Positions 33,226 to 42,636 of a stretch of DNA of 64,000 nucleotides are shown here, piece after piece. Source of the DNA: Burkholderiaceae bacterium (GTDB taxonomy: Bacteria > Pseudomonadota > Gammaproteobacteria > Burkholderiales > Burkholderiaceae_C); assembly GCA_024235895.1 (NCBI GenBank), contig JACKLM010000007.1, forward strand, positions 186,001-250,000. The letters run 5' to 3'. Below the pieces are notes generated by a model. That model saw only the letters and a list, made by a program, of their open reading frames with translations. It was not told the DNA's origin and did no database searches. Each line of letters opens with the position of its first letter. The first letter of the stretch is position 1. The translations under genes and the position numbers were made by a program.

Positions 33226-34254
33226 CTATTCGGGGCGGAACCGGATGACGATGGTCGGCGGCACGCGGCCGTCGGTGTCGCGCGGCAGCTGCGCGGTGCG
33301 GTCGACCGCGCGCAGCACCGCCTCGTCCCACACCGGGTTGCCGCTGGATCGAAGCAGCCGGCGCGACAGGATCGTCCCGGTCGACGAGGCCCGCACCTCG
33401 ACCTCGGCCTCGAGCGTCGGCGGCAGCGAGTCGGCCAGGACGATATTCGGCTTGATCGCGGCGACGAGACGCCCGGCGTAGGCGGCCGACGGCGCCGCGT
33501 CGCGTGCCGCGCTGCCGGCCGCGTCCGGCGCGCCGGTGGCGCCCGCCTGACCCATCATGCGGCGCAGGTTTTCCTGGCGCTGTGCCTCGAGGGCGGCGGC
33601 CTGGCGCTTCTCCTCGGCACGGCGCTTCGCCTCGGCGAGGCGCTTCTCTTGCGCGAGGCGTCTTTCCTCCGCCAGCCGCTGCTCCTGCGCACGTCGCCGT
33701 TCCTCGGCGACGCGCTTCTCTTCGGCAAGACGCTTCTCCTCGGCGACGCGCTTCGCCTCGGCCGCACGCGCTTCCTCGGCGCGCCGTTGCACTTCGGCGG
33801 CGCGCTTCTCCTCGGCCAGCCGGGCCGCCTCCTGCTCGCGGCGCAGGCGCTCGGCGGCCTCGCGCTCGGCCTGCTGGCGCGCGAGCTCGCGCTGGCGCTC
33901 GATCGCGATGTCGGCTTCGCTGCGAACCGCGGGCGGTGCGGGGGCGGGGTCCGTGGTGGGGGCGGCCGGCTGCGCCTGTGGCTGCGGTTGGGGCTGGGGC
34001 GGCGGCGGCTCGGGGCGCGATGGCGTCGGCGCGGGTGGCGTGGGCGGTGCCGACGGCCGCGGTGCCGCCTGCTGCGGCAGCGCGGCCCAGATCTCGGCGC
34101 TGAAGGTCTCGGGCGCGCTGCGGCGCCACTGCACGCCGGCGGCCAGCGCGACGACGAGCAGCGCGTGCACCGCCAACGCCAGCGCCGCGCCGCGGCCCAG
34201 CACGTCGGGTGGCTGCGGCAGCAGCGGGTCGCGTGCCAGCGTGACGGCGCTCAC
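33226..34254 (-). CDS. tolA: Cell envelope protein TolA
   Basis: A 342-residue TolA. One N-terminal TM helix (about residues 20-42, GAALALAVHALLVVALAAGV) is followed by a Pro/Gln-rich stretch, a long Arg/Glu/Ala helix (about 115-245) made of seven-residue variants of KRLAEEK, and the C-terminal TonB-like domain (about 260-342, AAIKPNIVLADSLPPTLEAEVEVR). It bridges inner-membrane TolQR to outer-membrane Pal. The start is the GTG at 34254, 67 nt after tolR. The helix-coding DNA is itself a near-tandem 21-bp repeat. tolB and pal are not adjacent, the window turning to an unrelated convergent gene. Confidence 0.9.
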   Translation of the reverse strand: MSAVTLARDPLLPQPPDVLGRGAALALAVHALLVVALAAGVQWRRSAPETFSAEIWAALPQQAAPRPSAPPTPPAPTPSRPEPPPPQPQPQPQAQPAAPTTDPAPAPPAVRSEADIAIERQRELARQQAEREAAERLRREQEAARLAEEKRAAEVQRRAEEARAAEAKRVAEEKRLAEEKRVAEERRRAQEQRLAEERRLAQEKRLAEAKRRAEEKRQAAALEAQRQENLRRMMGQAGATGAPDAAGSAARDAAPSAAYAGRLVAAIKPNIVLADSLPPTLEAEVEVRASSTGTILSRRLLRSSGNPVWDEAVLRAVDRTAQLPRDTDGRVPPTIVIRFRPE

Positions 34255-34321
34255 GGTGGCGGCCCTGCCTCGGAGCGCGTCGACATCGGCACGCGGGTGC
34301 GATCCCTGGCGCGACGCGCTC

Positions 34322-34753
<432 letters not shown>

Positions 34754-34758
34754 CGCGC

Positions 34759-35534
34759 TCAGCGCCTCGCGGCGACGCCCTGCCGGGGCCGCGCCGCCGG
34801 AGCGCTCTGCTGCCGATCGCGCCCCCGGGGGCGATCGGCCCGGCCGCGGCCGCCGGGGCCGCCATCGGCGCGCCGGCTTGGCGTTGCAGGATGTTGAGGA
34901 ACTCCTCGATGAAGGTCTCGAGCTGGATCGCGATGCGGTCGATGTCGCGTGCGAAGCGGTTGTAGGCCACCACCGCCGGGATGGCGGCGAACAGCCCGAG
35001 CGCGGTGGCCACCAGCGCCTCGGCGATGCCCGGCGCGACGGTCGCCAGCGTCACCTGCGTCAGGTTGGACAGGCCGACGAAGGCGTGCATGATCCCCCAC
35101 ACGGTGCCGAACAGGCCGACATAGGGGCTGACCGAGCCGACCGAGGCCAGGAAGCTCAGGTGCGTCTCGACGGCGTCGATCTCGCGCTGGAAGCTCGCGC
35201 GCATCGCGCGCCGTGCGCCGTCGAGCTGCACCGCGGCGTCCAGCCGCTTCTCGCGCAGCTTGAGGAACTCGCGCATCCCGCTGGCGAAGATGCGCGCCAT
35301 CGGCGCGGCGTCGGTGCCGGTGCCGACCTGCTGGTGCAACTCGGTCAGGTTGCGGCCGGACCAGAAGTCGCGCTCGAAGTCGTCGCTGCCGCGGCGCACG
35401 CGCTTGAGGCCGAAGGCCTTGCCGAAGATGACGGTCCAGCTCGCCAGCGACACGGCGAGCAGCCCGGCCATCACGATCTGAACGACCAGGCTGGCCTGCA
35501 GCACGAGCGAGAAGATGGACAGATCCTGGTTCAT
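34759..35534 (-). CDS. tolQ: TolQ, Tol-Pal proton channel (apparent frameshift at the 3' end)
   Basis: TolQ/ExbB family with three TM helices: SIFSLVLQASLVVQIVMAGL, VGSVSPYVGLFGTVWGIMHAF and TLATVAPGIAEALVATALGL. Alignment-like order continues to residue about 230 (EEFLNILQRQAGAP). After that the same frame runs on through the whole of tolR, with arginine-rich shadow composition, to a stop at 34251. The neighbouring frame stops at 34759, just before tolR, as expected for the operon. I therefore place the end at 34759 and infer a one-base frameshift near the C5G5 run at 34822-34831. The literal uninterrupted frame would be 34251-35534. The start overlaps the ybgC stop. Confidence 0.8.
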
Positions 35535-35938
35535 GCGGGCAGGCGTTCGAGCAGTTCGGGGGGCAGGCGGCGCGGCCGCAGCGTCGCGGCGTCGACGCAG
35601 CCGATGCGGATCTCGCCCTCGGCCAGCAGTTCCTCGCCGCGCCAGGCCTGCTGCGCCAGCGCGAGCGATGCGCGGCCACGCTCGGCGAGCGTGGCGCTGA
35701 CCTCGATCCAGTCGTCCAGCCGCGCCGGGCGCAGGTAGCGCACGCGGGTGTCGGTGACGACGAGGATCGCGCCGGTCGCGTCGCGCAGCGCCTGCTGGCC
35801 GATGCCGAGCGCGCGCAGCCACTCGGTGCGCGCGCGCTCGAAGAACTTCAGGTAGTTGGCGTAGAAGACGATGCCGCCGGCATCGGTATCTTCCCAGTAC
35901 ACGCGAAGCGCGTGGCGAAAGGGCGCGGAGCTCGGCAT
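35531..35938 (-). CDS. ybgC: Acyl-CoA thioesterase YbgC
   Basis: A 135-residue hotdog-fold thioesterase. RVYWEDTDAGGIVFYANYLKFFERARTEWLR contains the catalytic Asp of the 4-hydroxybenzoyl-CoA thioesterase group (EDTDAGG) and the following helix. It hydrolyses acyl-CoA thioesters and is the usual first gene of tol-pal operons. Its stop overlaps the tolQ ATG by four bases (ATGA), so translation is coupled. Confidence 0.94.
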   Translation of the reverse strand: MPSSAPFRHALRVYWEDTDAGGIVFYANYLKFFERARTEWLRALGIGQQALRDATGAILVVTDTRVRYLRPARLDDWIEVSATLAERGRASLALAQQAWRGEELLAEGEIRIGCVDAATLRPRRLPPELLERLPA

Positions 35939-36046
35939 GGGCAGCGCCGATTATGCGCCGCGGTGCGTGGCGCCCCGCGCCTGCGGGCCACGCGACGTGC
36001 TGCCGACGCGCCGTATGGCAACGCGTCGGGGGGGTGGCGCCGGGCG

Positions 36047-37690
36047 TCAGCGGCTGAAGCGGTGCGCGACCTCGGCCACACCGCCGGCGCTCACCTCGAC
36101 CTCGGCGATGAAGGCCGGCCGGCCGGGGTGGCGAACGATCAGAAGGTGCGGCCCTTCGGGCAGCGTCAGCGTCGCGGTCGGCGCTGCGCGGCCGGCGGCG
36201 TTGCCATCGACCTCGACCTCGCCCCAGGGCTGGATCGTCATCCTCAGCTCGCCGGTGGTGGCGGCGGCCATCGTTCCCGGCGTCTGCGTCGGCGCGGCAT
36301 CCGCGCTGGCGCCAGGCGACGCGCTGGCCGCCGACCCGGGTACCGTGCCGGTGCCGCCGGCCGCCCCGCCGACCGGCGCGACGGCACGCGGCGCGTCCGG
36401 TGCCTCGACGCCGCCAGGCCACGGGCCCAGCGCGAACGCCAGCGTCGCGATCGCGACGCCGCCCGCCGACGCCCACCGCGTGCGCCGGCGCGAGATCGGC
36501 CGCACCGTGTCGCCCCCGGGCCGGGCGGACTCGGTGCCGCCTGCGGCGTTGCCGCAAGAGCCGGCGTCCTCGTCGTGCGACGGCGACCGCGTGCTGCCGT
36601 CGCCGGCGCTGTCGGCGGCGACGGCCGGGTCGTCGTGCTGCCAGCGGCGCAGCGCCTGCGCCAGCTCGGCGGCGCTGGCGAAGCGGGCATCCGGGTCGCG
36701 CGCCATCGCGCGCGCGGCGAGCGCCGCCAGCGACGCCGGCAGCCTGGGGTCGACCGTGTCGGCGCGCGGCGCCTCGGCGCCGAGGACCGCGGCGTGGATC
36801 TCGTCCACCGTGCCACCGGCGTAGGGGCGCCGGCCGGTCAGCAACTCGTACAGCACGATGCCGAGCGCGTGCACGTCGGTGCGGCCGTCGACCGCCTCGC
36901 CGCGCAGTTGCTCGGGGGCGACGTAGTGCGGGGAGCCGGCGACGACCCCGTCGGCGGCGGCCTCGGCGGACGCGGCCCCGGGCGCACCCTGCCCGGGTTG
37001 GACGGCGCCCAGGCCCTCGGGCGCGGCCGTGTCCGGCCGGCCGCCGTCGCCGGCGCGCGCGTGCACCAGCCGTGCGATGCCGAAGTCCAGCAGCTTGGGC
37101 CGACCGGCGCGGTCCAGGAAGATATTCGCCGGCTTGACGTCGCAGTGGACGACGCCGCGCGCGTGCGCGTAGGCCAGCGCGTCGGCCACACGGCGCACCA
37201 GCCGCACCGCCTGCGCCGGCGTCGGGCGCCAGCCCTCGGCCAGCGCCTGGCGCAGGTCGCGCCCGTGCAGCCGCTCCATCGCGATGTAGACGCCGCGGTC
37301 CGACAGCCCGGCGTCGAACACGGTGACGATGTGCGGGTGGCTCAGGCCGGCGGCGGCGCGCGCCTCGGCCAGGAACAGCCGCTCCAGCGCAAGCCGCTGG
37401 CCGGCGTCGGCGTCCAGGTGCAGCGTCTTGAGCGCGACCCGGCGCGACAGCAGCGGGTCCCAGGCCTCGTGCACCGTGCCCAGCCCGCCGGTGCCGAGCG
37501 TGCGCTCGATCCGGTAGCGGCCGATGCACGCCTCGTCGCCGCCTTCGGACGGCGCGGGGGCGACATGCGGGTCCGGCGGTGGACGCAGCGCGACCACGGT
37601 CGTCTCGAAGTCGGAATCGGCGGCCGCCACGGCGCCGCCGCGCGCGGGGTCGGCTTGCACGGACGCCAGCATAGGCGGCGCGCCGGCCAC
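36047..37690 (-). CDS. Hanks-type Ser/Thr protein kinase with C-terminal PEGA-like domain
   Basis: A 547-residue protein. The kinase domain (about 56-345) has the Gly loop LGTGGLGTV, Lys88 in ALKTL, HCDVKPANIFL with Asp184, LDFG with Asp202, and SPHYVAPE at 253-260. The HRD Arg is replaced by Cys, which removes the usual RD feature. The DFG-to-APE span is about 57 residues, some 30 longer than normal, filled by a Gly/Ala/Pro-rich insert. A TM helix near 405-425 leads to an exported linker and a PEGA-like beta domain (GEVEVDGNAAGRAAPTATLT). It is upstream of ybgC-tolQRA on the same strand; functional linkage is unproven. Starts at 37690 or 37672 are both possible. Confidence 0.88.
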   Translation of the reverse strand: MAGAPPMLASVQADPARGGAVAAADSDFETTVVALRPPPDPHVAPAPSEGGDEACIGRYRIERTLGTGGLGTVHEAWDPLLSRRVALKTLHLDADAGQRLALERLFLAEARAAAGLSHPHIVTVFDAGLSDRGVYIAMERLHGRDLRQALAEGWRPTPAQAVRLVRRVADALAYAHARGVVHCDVKPANIFLDRAGRPKLLDFGIARLVHARAGDGGRPDTAAPEGLGAVQPGQGAPGAASAEAAADGVVAGSPHYVAPEQLRGEAVDGRTDVHALGIVLYELLTGRRPYAGGTVDEIHAAVLGAEAPRADTVDPRLPASLAALAARAMARDPDARFASAAELAQALRRWQHDDPAVAADSAGDGSTRSPSHDEDAGSCGNAAGGTESARPGGDTVRPISRRRTRWASAGGVAIATLAFALGPWPGGVEAPDAPRAVAPVGGAAGGTGTVPGSAASASPGASADAAPTQTPGTMAAATTGELRMTIQPWGEVEVDGNAAGRAAPTATLTLPEGPHLLIVRHPGRPAFIAEVEVSAGGVAEVAHRFSR

Positions 37691-37835
37691 GCGGGTGCCG
37701 GAAAAGCCCCGCGATCGGACGCCGTTACCCGTTCGTCACAACCCCATTCGCTCGGGTGTGGCAAATGAACGCGCGGCGCAGCGTTCGAGCTGGGCTGCGT
37801 TGCGCTTCGGGCTGGGCTCAGCCGGTCGGACGGCG

Positions 37836-39029
37836 TCAGCCCAGCTCGCGCCGCAGCCGCGCGAGCGCCTGCTCGAGCAGCGCGGTCGAGGTCGCGAACG
37901 ACAGCCGGCAGTAACGATCGGCCGCCGCCGGCCCGAAGTCGCGCCCCGGGGTCAGCGCGACGTGTGCGCGCTGCATCATGTCGACCGCGAAGTCCCAGCT
38001 GCGGGCAGAGAAGCGCGAGACATCGGCCCAGGCGTAGAACGCGCCGTCGGGCATGACCGGCACCGTCAGGCCGATCGCATCCAGCGCCGGCACGACGAGG
38101 TCGCGCCGGGCACGGAACGCGGCGCGGCGGCGCTCGTACTCGGCGATCGACTCCGGCTCGAAGCACGCCAGCGCGGCGCGCTGCGCGATGCTGCTGGCGC
38201 AGATGTAGAGGTTCTGCGCCAGCTTCTCGACCGCCGGCACCAGTGCCGGCGGCAGCACCATCCAGCCCAGCCGCCAGCCGGTCATGCTGAAGTACTTGCT
38301 GAAGCTGTTGATCGAGACGATGTCGTCGCCCAGCCCGTCGCCCAGCTCCAGTGCGGTGTGGCCGTAGGCCTCGTCGTAGCTCAGCCCCAGGTAGATCTCG
38401 TCGACCAGGGTCATCCCGCCGCGCGCACGCACCGCGTCGGCGATCGCGCGCATCTCGGCGCGCGCGATCGAGGTGCCGGTCGGGTTGGACGGCGACGCCA
38501 GCAGCACGCCGCGCGTGGCCGGCGTCCATGCCGCGTCGACCGACGCGGCGTCGAGCTGGAAACGCGCCCCGGGCCCGGCCGGCAGCAGCCTCGCCGTGGC
38601 ACCCGCGGCGGCGACGAAGTGGCGGTTGCAGGGGTAGCTCGGGTCCGGCATCAGCACCTCGTCGCCGGGCTCGAACAGTGCCAGGCAGGCGAGCTGCAGC
38701 GCCGCCGACGCGCCGGCGGTGACGACGATGCGCGCCGGGTCGACCGCGACGCCGAAGCGCGCGGCGTACCAGCCGGCGATCGCCTCGCGCAGCCTGGGGT
38801 CGCCGGTGGCCTGCGTGTACTGGGTGCGGCCCTCGGCCAGGCAGCGCGTGGCGGCCTCGATCACCTGCGGCGGCGCGGTGAAGTCGGGCTCGCCGATGTT
38901 GAGGAAGATCATCGGCTCGCCGCCGGCCGCCGGGTCGCAGGCCGGGCTCGCCGCCAACGCCTCGGCGGCCTTGGCGCATTCCATGACGTAGAAGGGCTCG
39001 ATGCGGTCGAGCCGCGCGGCCAGCCTCAT
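37836..39029 (-). CDS. PLP-dependent class I/II aminotransferase
   Basis: A 397-residue fold-type-I aminotransferase. PLP-binding Lys lies in SINSFSKYFSMTGWRLGW, and the substrate-binding SPSNPTGT, DEIYLGLSYD and the C-terminal arginine (YCRLSFATS) are present. The N-terminal IEPFYVMECAKAAE and NIGEPDFTAPP fit the aspartate/alanine/valine-type enzymes; a specific amino acid cannot be assigned. It lies downstream of nusB with a tandem repeat in its leader (39050-39159), so it may be read through from the riboflavin/nusB operon. The ATG at 39029 follows the repeat. Confidence 0.9.
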   Translation of the reverse strand: MRLAARLDRIEPFYVMECAKAAEALAASPACDPAAGGEPMIFLNIGEPDFTAPPQVIEAATRCLAEGRTQYTQATGDPRLREAIAGWYAARFGVAVDPARIVVTAGASAALQLACLALFEPGDEVLMPDPSYPCNRHFVAAAGATARLLPAGPGARFQLDAASVDAAWTPATRGVLLASPSNPTGTSIARAEMRAIADAVRARGGMTLVDEIYLGLSYDEAYGHTALELGDGLGDDIVSINSFSKYFSMTGWRLGWMVLPPALVPAVEKLAQNLYICASSIAQRAALACFEPESIAEYERRRAAFRARRDLVVPALDAIGLTVPVMPDGAFYAWADVSRFSARSWDFAVDMMQRAHVALTPGRDFGPAAADRYCRLSFATSTALLEQALARLRRELG

Positions 39030-39049
39030 CGTGCCGGACTCGCTCGGGT

Positions 39050-39159
39050 ACCTTCGGGCTGCGCCCTGCGGTATTCGCCCTTGGGGCGGCCCTGCGGGCC
39101 AACTGGAGCACCTTCGGGCTGCGCCCTGCGGTATTCGCCCTTGGGGCGGCCCTGCGGGC
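39050..39159 (-). repeat. Tandem 50-bp direct repeat in the aminotransferase leader
   Basis: Two identical 50-bp copies at 39050-39099 and 39110-39159 (beginning ACCTTCGGGCTGCGCC) separated by 10 nt, giving a 60-bp period. They fill almost the whole gap between nusB stop and aminotransferase start. The same peptide-like string appears in all shadow frames, but there is no gene. It could be a regulatory or a slippage-prone spacer. Confidence 0.9.
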
Positions 39160-39702
39160 TCATGCGGCAGGGCCGCCGCGGCGCGCCTGCACCTCGGCCG
39201 GGCGCAGCTCGGCGGCGGCCTTGTCGAGCACGCCGTTGACGAACTTGTGGCCGTCGGTGCCGCCGAAGGTCTTGGCCAGCTCGACCGCCTCGTTGATCGC
39301 GACCCGGTACGGCACCTCGATGCTGTGGCGCAGCTCCCAGGTGCCGATCAGCAGCGCCGCGTGCTCCACCGGCGACAGCAGGCTGGTCTTGCGGTCGGCG
39401 CGGCGCGCGATGACGGCGTCCAGCTCGGCCGCCTCGGCGATGCAGCCGTGCAGCAGGGCGTCGAACAGCACGGCGTCGCAGGCGCCGAAACCTTCGAGGC
39501 CGCGGATATGGGCGTCGACGACGCCGGCATCCTCGCCCGACAGCAGCCACTGGTACAGGCCCTGCAGCGCGAACTCGCGCGCGCTGCGGCGCGGCGACGG
39601 CGCGGCGGCGCGTCCGCCCTTGCCTGCAGGCCTGCCCGTGCCCTTGCCGGGGCCGGCACCCTTGCCGGCACGCTCGGGCCGGGCGGACCCGGTGTCGGTC
39701 AC
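39160..39702 (-). CDS. nusB: Transcription antitermination factor NusB
   Basis: A 180-residue NusB. The canonical all-helical core starts at about residue 40 (RRSAREFALQGLYQWLLS) and includes ALLIGTWELRHSIEVPYRVAINEAVELAKTFG, typical of the RNA-binding NusB. Ahead of it is a 38-residue Gly/Lys/Ala/Pro-rich extension, longer than in E. coli. It binds boxA of rRNA operons with NusE. The start is the GTG at 39702, which overlaps the ribH stop (GTGA), implying translational coupling. Confidence 0.92.
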   Translation of the reverse strand: MTDTGSARPERAGKGAGPGKGTGRPAGKGGRAAAPSPRRSAREFALQGLYQWLLSGEDAGVVDAHIRGLEGFGACDAVLFDALLHGCIAEAAELDAVIARRADRKTSLLSPVEHAALLIGTWELRHSIEVPYRVAINEAVELAKTFGGTDGHKFVNGVLDKAAAELRPAEVQARRGGPAA

Positions 39703-40160
39703 AGGTCCTCCAGCAGGTTGGCCATCTCGACTGCGACGCGCGCGGCGTCGCGGCCCTTGTCGGCGACGCGCGCGCGCGCCTGGTCCTCGTTCTCGACCGT
39801 CAGGATGGCGTTCGCCACCGGCAGCCCGCTGTCCAGCGCGACGCGCGTGATGCCGGCCGCGCTCTCGTTGGCGACCAGCTCGAAGTGGTAGGTCTCGCCG
39901 CGGATCACGCAGCCCAGCGCGATCATCGCGTCGCAGTCGCCGGCGTCGGCGAGCGCCTTGAGCGCGACCGGAATCTCCAGCGCGCCGGGCACCGTCAGGT
40001 GCTCGATGTCGCGCGCCTGCACCCCCAGCGCCAGCAGCTCGGCCAGGCAGTGCTCGGCCAGCGCGAGCGTGATCGGCTCGTTGAAGCGCGCACGAACGAT
40101 CGCGATGCGCAGGCCCTCGCCGGAGAGCTCGGCTGCGGTTCCCTGGTCGGCGCCTTGCAT
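39699..40160 (-). CDS. ribH: 6,7-dimethyl-8-ribityllumazine synthase
   Basis: A 153-residue lumazine synthase, condensing the RibA/D product with dihydroxybutanone phosphate in riboflavin synthesis. IVRARFNEPITLALAEHCLAEL, VPGALEIPVALKALAD, ALGCVIRGETYHFELVANES and NAILTVENEDQARAR are all family segments; the His in the GETYHFE motif is the proposed catalytic base. The gene follows ribBX by 129 nt and overlaps nusB. Confidence 0.95.
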   Translation of the reverse strand: MQGADQGTAAELSGEGLRIAIVRARFNEPITLALAEHCLAELLALGVQARDIEHLTVPGALEIPVALKALADAGDCDAMIALGCVIRGETYHFELVANESAAGITRVALDSGLPVANAILTVENEDQARARVADKGRDAARVAVEMANLLEDL

Positions 40161-40289
40161 GGGGTGTCCTCGTCGTCTGCGTGAAGGGGTCTGGCGGCTG
40201 CGGGCGTGCGGCTCGCTCGCGCTGGCCGCGAGGGCGCGCCGCGTCGGCCGCGCGGCGCCAGGTGGCGGATCGCCCGGGCCGCGCCGCGG

Positions 40290-41390
40290 TCAGCTTTCGG
40301 GGCCGACGTAGCCGGCCACCTCCAGCCCGTAGCCGGCCATGCTCGGCATGCGGCGCGGGCTGGCCATCAGCTGCATGCGCACGACGCCCAGGTCGCGCAG
40401 GATCTGCGCGCCGATGCCGTAGGTGCGCAGGTCCTGCGGCGCGTTGCGGCGGCGCGGCGGCGGCGGCTCGGTCGGCATCAGCTGCGGCAGAAGGCCGTCC
40501 GCGTCGCAACCGCAGTTCAGCAGCACGGCGATGCCGTAGGGCCCGGCGTGCAGCGTCGCCAGCGCGTGCGGCAGCGGCCAGGAGTGCGCATTGCCACCGG
40601 CATCCAGCAGGTCGACCGCGTTGAAGGGCTCGTGCACGCGCACCGGCACCACGTCCGACGCGCCCCAGCTGCCGTGCACCAGCGCCAGGTGCAGCCCGCC
40701 GCCGTGGTCGCGGTAGGCGATGCAGCGGAACTCGCCGTAGGGGGTGGCCAGCATGCGCTCGCCGGCGCGCGCGATCAGCGTCTCGTGGCGGCTGCGGTAT
40801 TCGATCAGGTCGGCGATGGTGCCGATCTTCAGCCCGTGCTCGCGCGCGAAGCCCTGCAGGTCCGGCAGCCGCGCCATCGTGCCGTCGTCCTTCATGATCT
40901 CGCAGATGACGGCGGCGGGCTCCAGCCCTGCCATGCGCGTGAGGTCGCAGCCGGCCTCGGTGTGGCCGGCGCGCATCAGCACGCCGCCGTCCTGCGCCTG
41001 CAGCGGGAAGACGTGGCCCGGCTGGACCAGGTCCGACGGCTTGGCATCGCGCGCCACCGCGGCGGCGATCGTGCGCGCGCGATCCGCCGCCGAGATGCCG
41101 GTGGACACACCCTCGGCGGCCTCGATCGAGACCGTGAACGCGGTGCCGTGGCGGGTGCCGTTGCGTGTCGCCATCGGCGGCAGCTGCAGGCGCTGGCAGC
41201 GCTCGCGCGTCAACGTCAGGCAGATCAGCCCGCGCCCGTGGCGCGCCATGAAGTTGATCGCCTGCGGCGTCACGTGCTCGGCCGCCAGCACCAGGTCGCC
41301 CTCGTTCTCGCGGTCCTCTTCGTCGACGAGGATGACCATGCGGCCGGCGGCGAGTTCGGCGACGAGTTCGGGGATGGGGGCGGTGGGCAT
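40290..41390 (-). CDS. ribBA: DHBP synthase fused to a degenerate GTP cyclohydrolase II domain (RibBX type)
   Basis: A 366-residue protein. The N-terminal dihydroxybutanone-phosphate synthase is intact (VDEEDRENEGDL, TRHGTAFTVSIEA, AGHTEAGCDLTRMAG, residues 1-205). The C-terminal half (about 210-366) keeps the GTP cyclohydrolase II fold, with RVHEPFNAVDLLD, but not the zinc-binding cysteine cluster (CLTGD...RCDCG type). RibB proteins of this degenerate form (RibBX) are common in proteobacteria, with the true GTP cyclohydrolase II encoded elsewhere. It therefore most likely supplies only the butanone phosphate. The gene is 91 nt after ribD and 129 nt before ribH. Confidence 0.92.
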   Translation of the reverse strand: MPTAPIPELVAELAAGRMVILVDEEDRENEGDLVLAAEHVTPQAINFMARHGRGLICLTLTRERCQRLQLPPMATRNGTRHGTAFTVSIEAAEGVSTGISAADRARTIAAAVARDAKPSDLVQPGHVFPLQAQDGGVLMRAGHTEAGCDLTRMAGLEPAAVICEIMKDDGTMARLPDLQGFAREHGLKIGTIADLIEYRSRHETLIARAGERMLATPYGEFRCIAYRDHGGGLHLALVHGSWGASDVVPVRVHEPFNAVDLLDAGGNAHSWPLPHALATLHAGPYGIAVLLNCGCDADGLLPQLMPTEPPPPRRRNAPQDLRTYGIGAQILRDLGVVRMQLMASPRRMPSMAGYGLEVAGYVGPES

Positions 41391-41481
41391 GATGCGGATT
41401 GTAGGTTCGCCGGCACGCGAGCTGGCCCCGGGGCCGGTGTGCCGCGGCTCGCGCGCGTGCCTGGTCCGCTTCGGCCCGGGT

Positions 41482-42636
41482 TCAGGGAGGTGCGGTGTCG
41501 ACGAACGCCTGCCCGGCGGGCAGCAACGCGTTGACCCGCAGATCCTCGCCGATGCGCTGGACCGACTCGAATCGCAGCGGCAGCGCGTCCGAGAGCCGCT
41601 CCAGCGGTCCGATCGCGGCCATCTCGCGGCCCAGCCCGATCAGCTTAGGCGCCAGGTAGACCAGCAGTTCGTCGACCAGCCCGGTGCGCAGCAGCGAGGC
41701 ATTGAGACGGTGCCCGGCCTCGACGTGCAGCTCGTTGATGCCACGCGCTGCGAGGTCGGCGATCATGGCCACCAGGTCCAGCTTGCCCGCCTCACCCCGC
41801 AGGCCGCACAACGCGGCACCGGCCGCGCGCAGGCCTTCGACGCCAGGGCCTTCGTCCTCGGTCGTGTAGATCAGAGCCTCGCCTGGGGGCGCCAGCAGGC
41901 GCGCCGTCGGCGGCGTCCGCAGCCTTGAATCGACGACCACGCGCAATGGCTGGTGCAAGGCTTCGACCATGCGGACGTCCAGCCGTGGGTCATCCGCGAG
42001 CACGGTTCCGATCCCGGTCAGCACCGCGCCGGACCGCTTGCGCCAAGCGTGCCCGTCGGCGCGCGCGGCCTGCCCGGTGATCCACTGGCTTGTACCGTTG
42101 GGCAACGCCGTGCGGCCATCGAGCGAGGCTGCGACCTTCATCCGCACCCACGGTCGGCCACGCTGCATGCGCGAGAAGAAGCCGATGTTGATGGCGCGTG
42201 CCTGGACCGCCAGCGGCGCGGCGGCCATGTCGACGGCGATCCCCGCGGTGCGCAGGCGCGCCAGCCCCTGGCCGGCAACGAGCGGGTTGGGGTCGCCGAC
42301 GGCGGCCACGACGCGTGCCACGCCGGCATCGACAAGCGCATCGCAGCATGGAGGCGTACGGCCGTGGTGGGCACAAGGCTCGAGCGTGACGTACACGGTG
42401 GAGCCCCGCGGATCATGGCCGGCGGCACGTGCGGCGCGCAGTGCCATCACCTCCGCATGCGCGCCGCCGGCTTCTTGCGTGAAGCCCTCGGCGCGCCAGC
42501 CATCGCCGACGATGAGGCATCCGACGCGGGGGTTGGGGTCCGACAGGCCGATGCTGCGCTCAGCCAGGGCCAGTGCGCTCGCCATCGAGGTGTCGTCGTT
42601 CGGGCGGTCTTGCCTGGGCCCGCGTTCATGGGTCAT
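41482..42636 (-). CDS. ribD: Riboflavin biosynthesis deaminase/reductase RibD
   Basis: A 384-residue bifunctional enzyme. The N-terminal cytidine-deaminase-like domain has the zinc set His60-Ala-Glu62, Cys88 and Cys97 (GGAHAEVMAL, LEPCAHHGRTPPC). The C-terminal NADPH reductase domain (about 155-380) has VRMKVAASLDGRTAL and GINELHVEAGHRLNASLLR. It performs the second and third steps after GTP cyclohydrolase. The ATG at 42636 (MTHERGPRQ) is chosen over the longer frame. Usually ribE lies between ribD and ribBX in related genomes; here only 91 nt separate them and it is absent. Confidence 0.93.
   Translation of the reverse strand: MTHERGPRQDRPNDDTSMASALALAERSIGLSDPNPRVGCLIVGDGWRAEGFTQEAGGAHAEVMALRAARAAGHDPRGSTVYVTLEPCAHHGRTPPCCDALVDAGVARVVAAVGDPNPLVAGQGLARLRTAGIAVDMAAAPLAVQARAINIGFFSRMQRGRPWVRMKVAASLDGRTALPNGTSQWITGQAARADGHAWRKRSGAVLTGIGTVLADDPRLDVRMVEALHQPLRVVVDSRLRTPPTARLLAPPGEALIYTTEDEGPGVEGLRAAGAALCGLRGEAGKLDLVAMIADLAARGINELHVEAGHRLNASLLRTGLVDELLVYLAPKLIGLGREMAAIGPLERLSDALPLRFESVQRIGEDLRVNALLPAGQAFVDTAPP

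Noticed and set aside
39050..39159. Short coding sequence with repeated SGCALRYSPLG peptide
   Set aside because: The peptide arises from reading the 50-bp DNA repeat; no ribosome site, and it sits in a leader.
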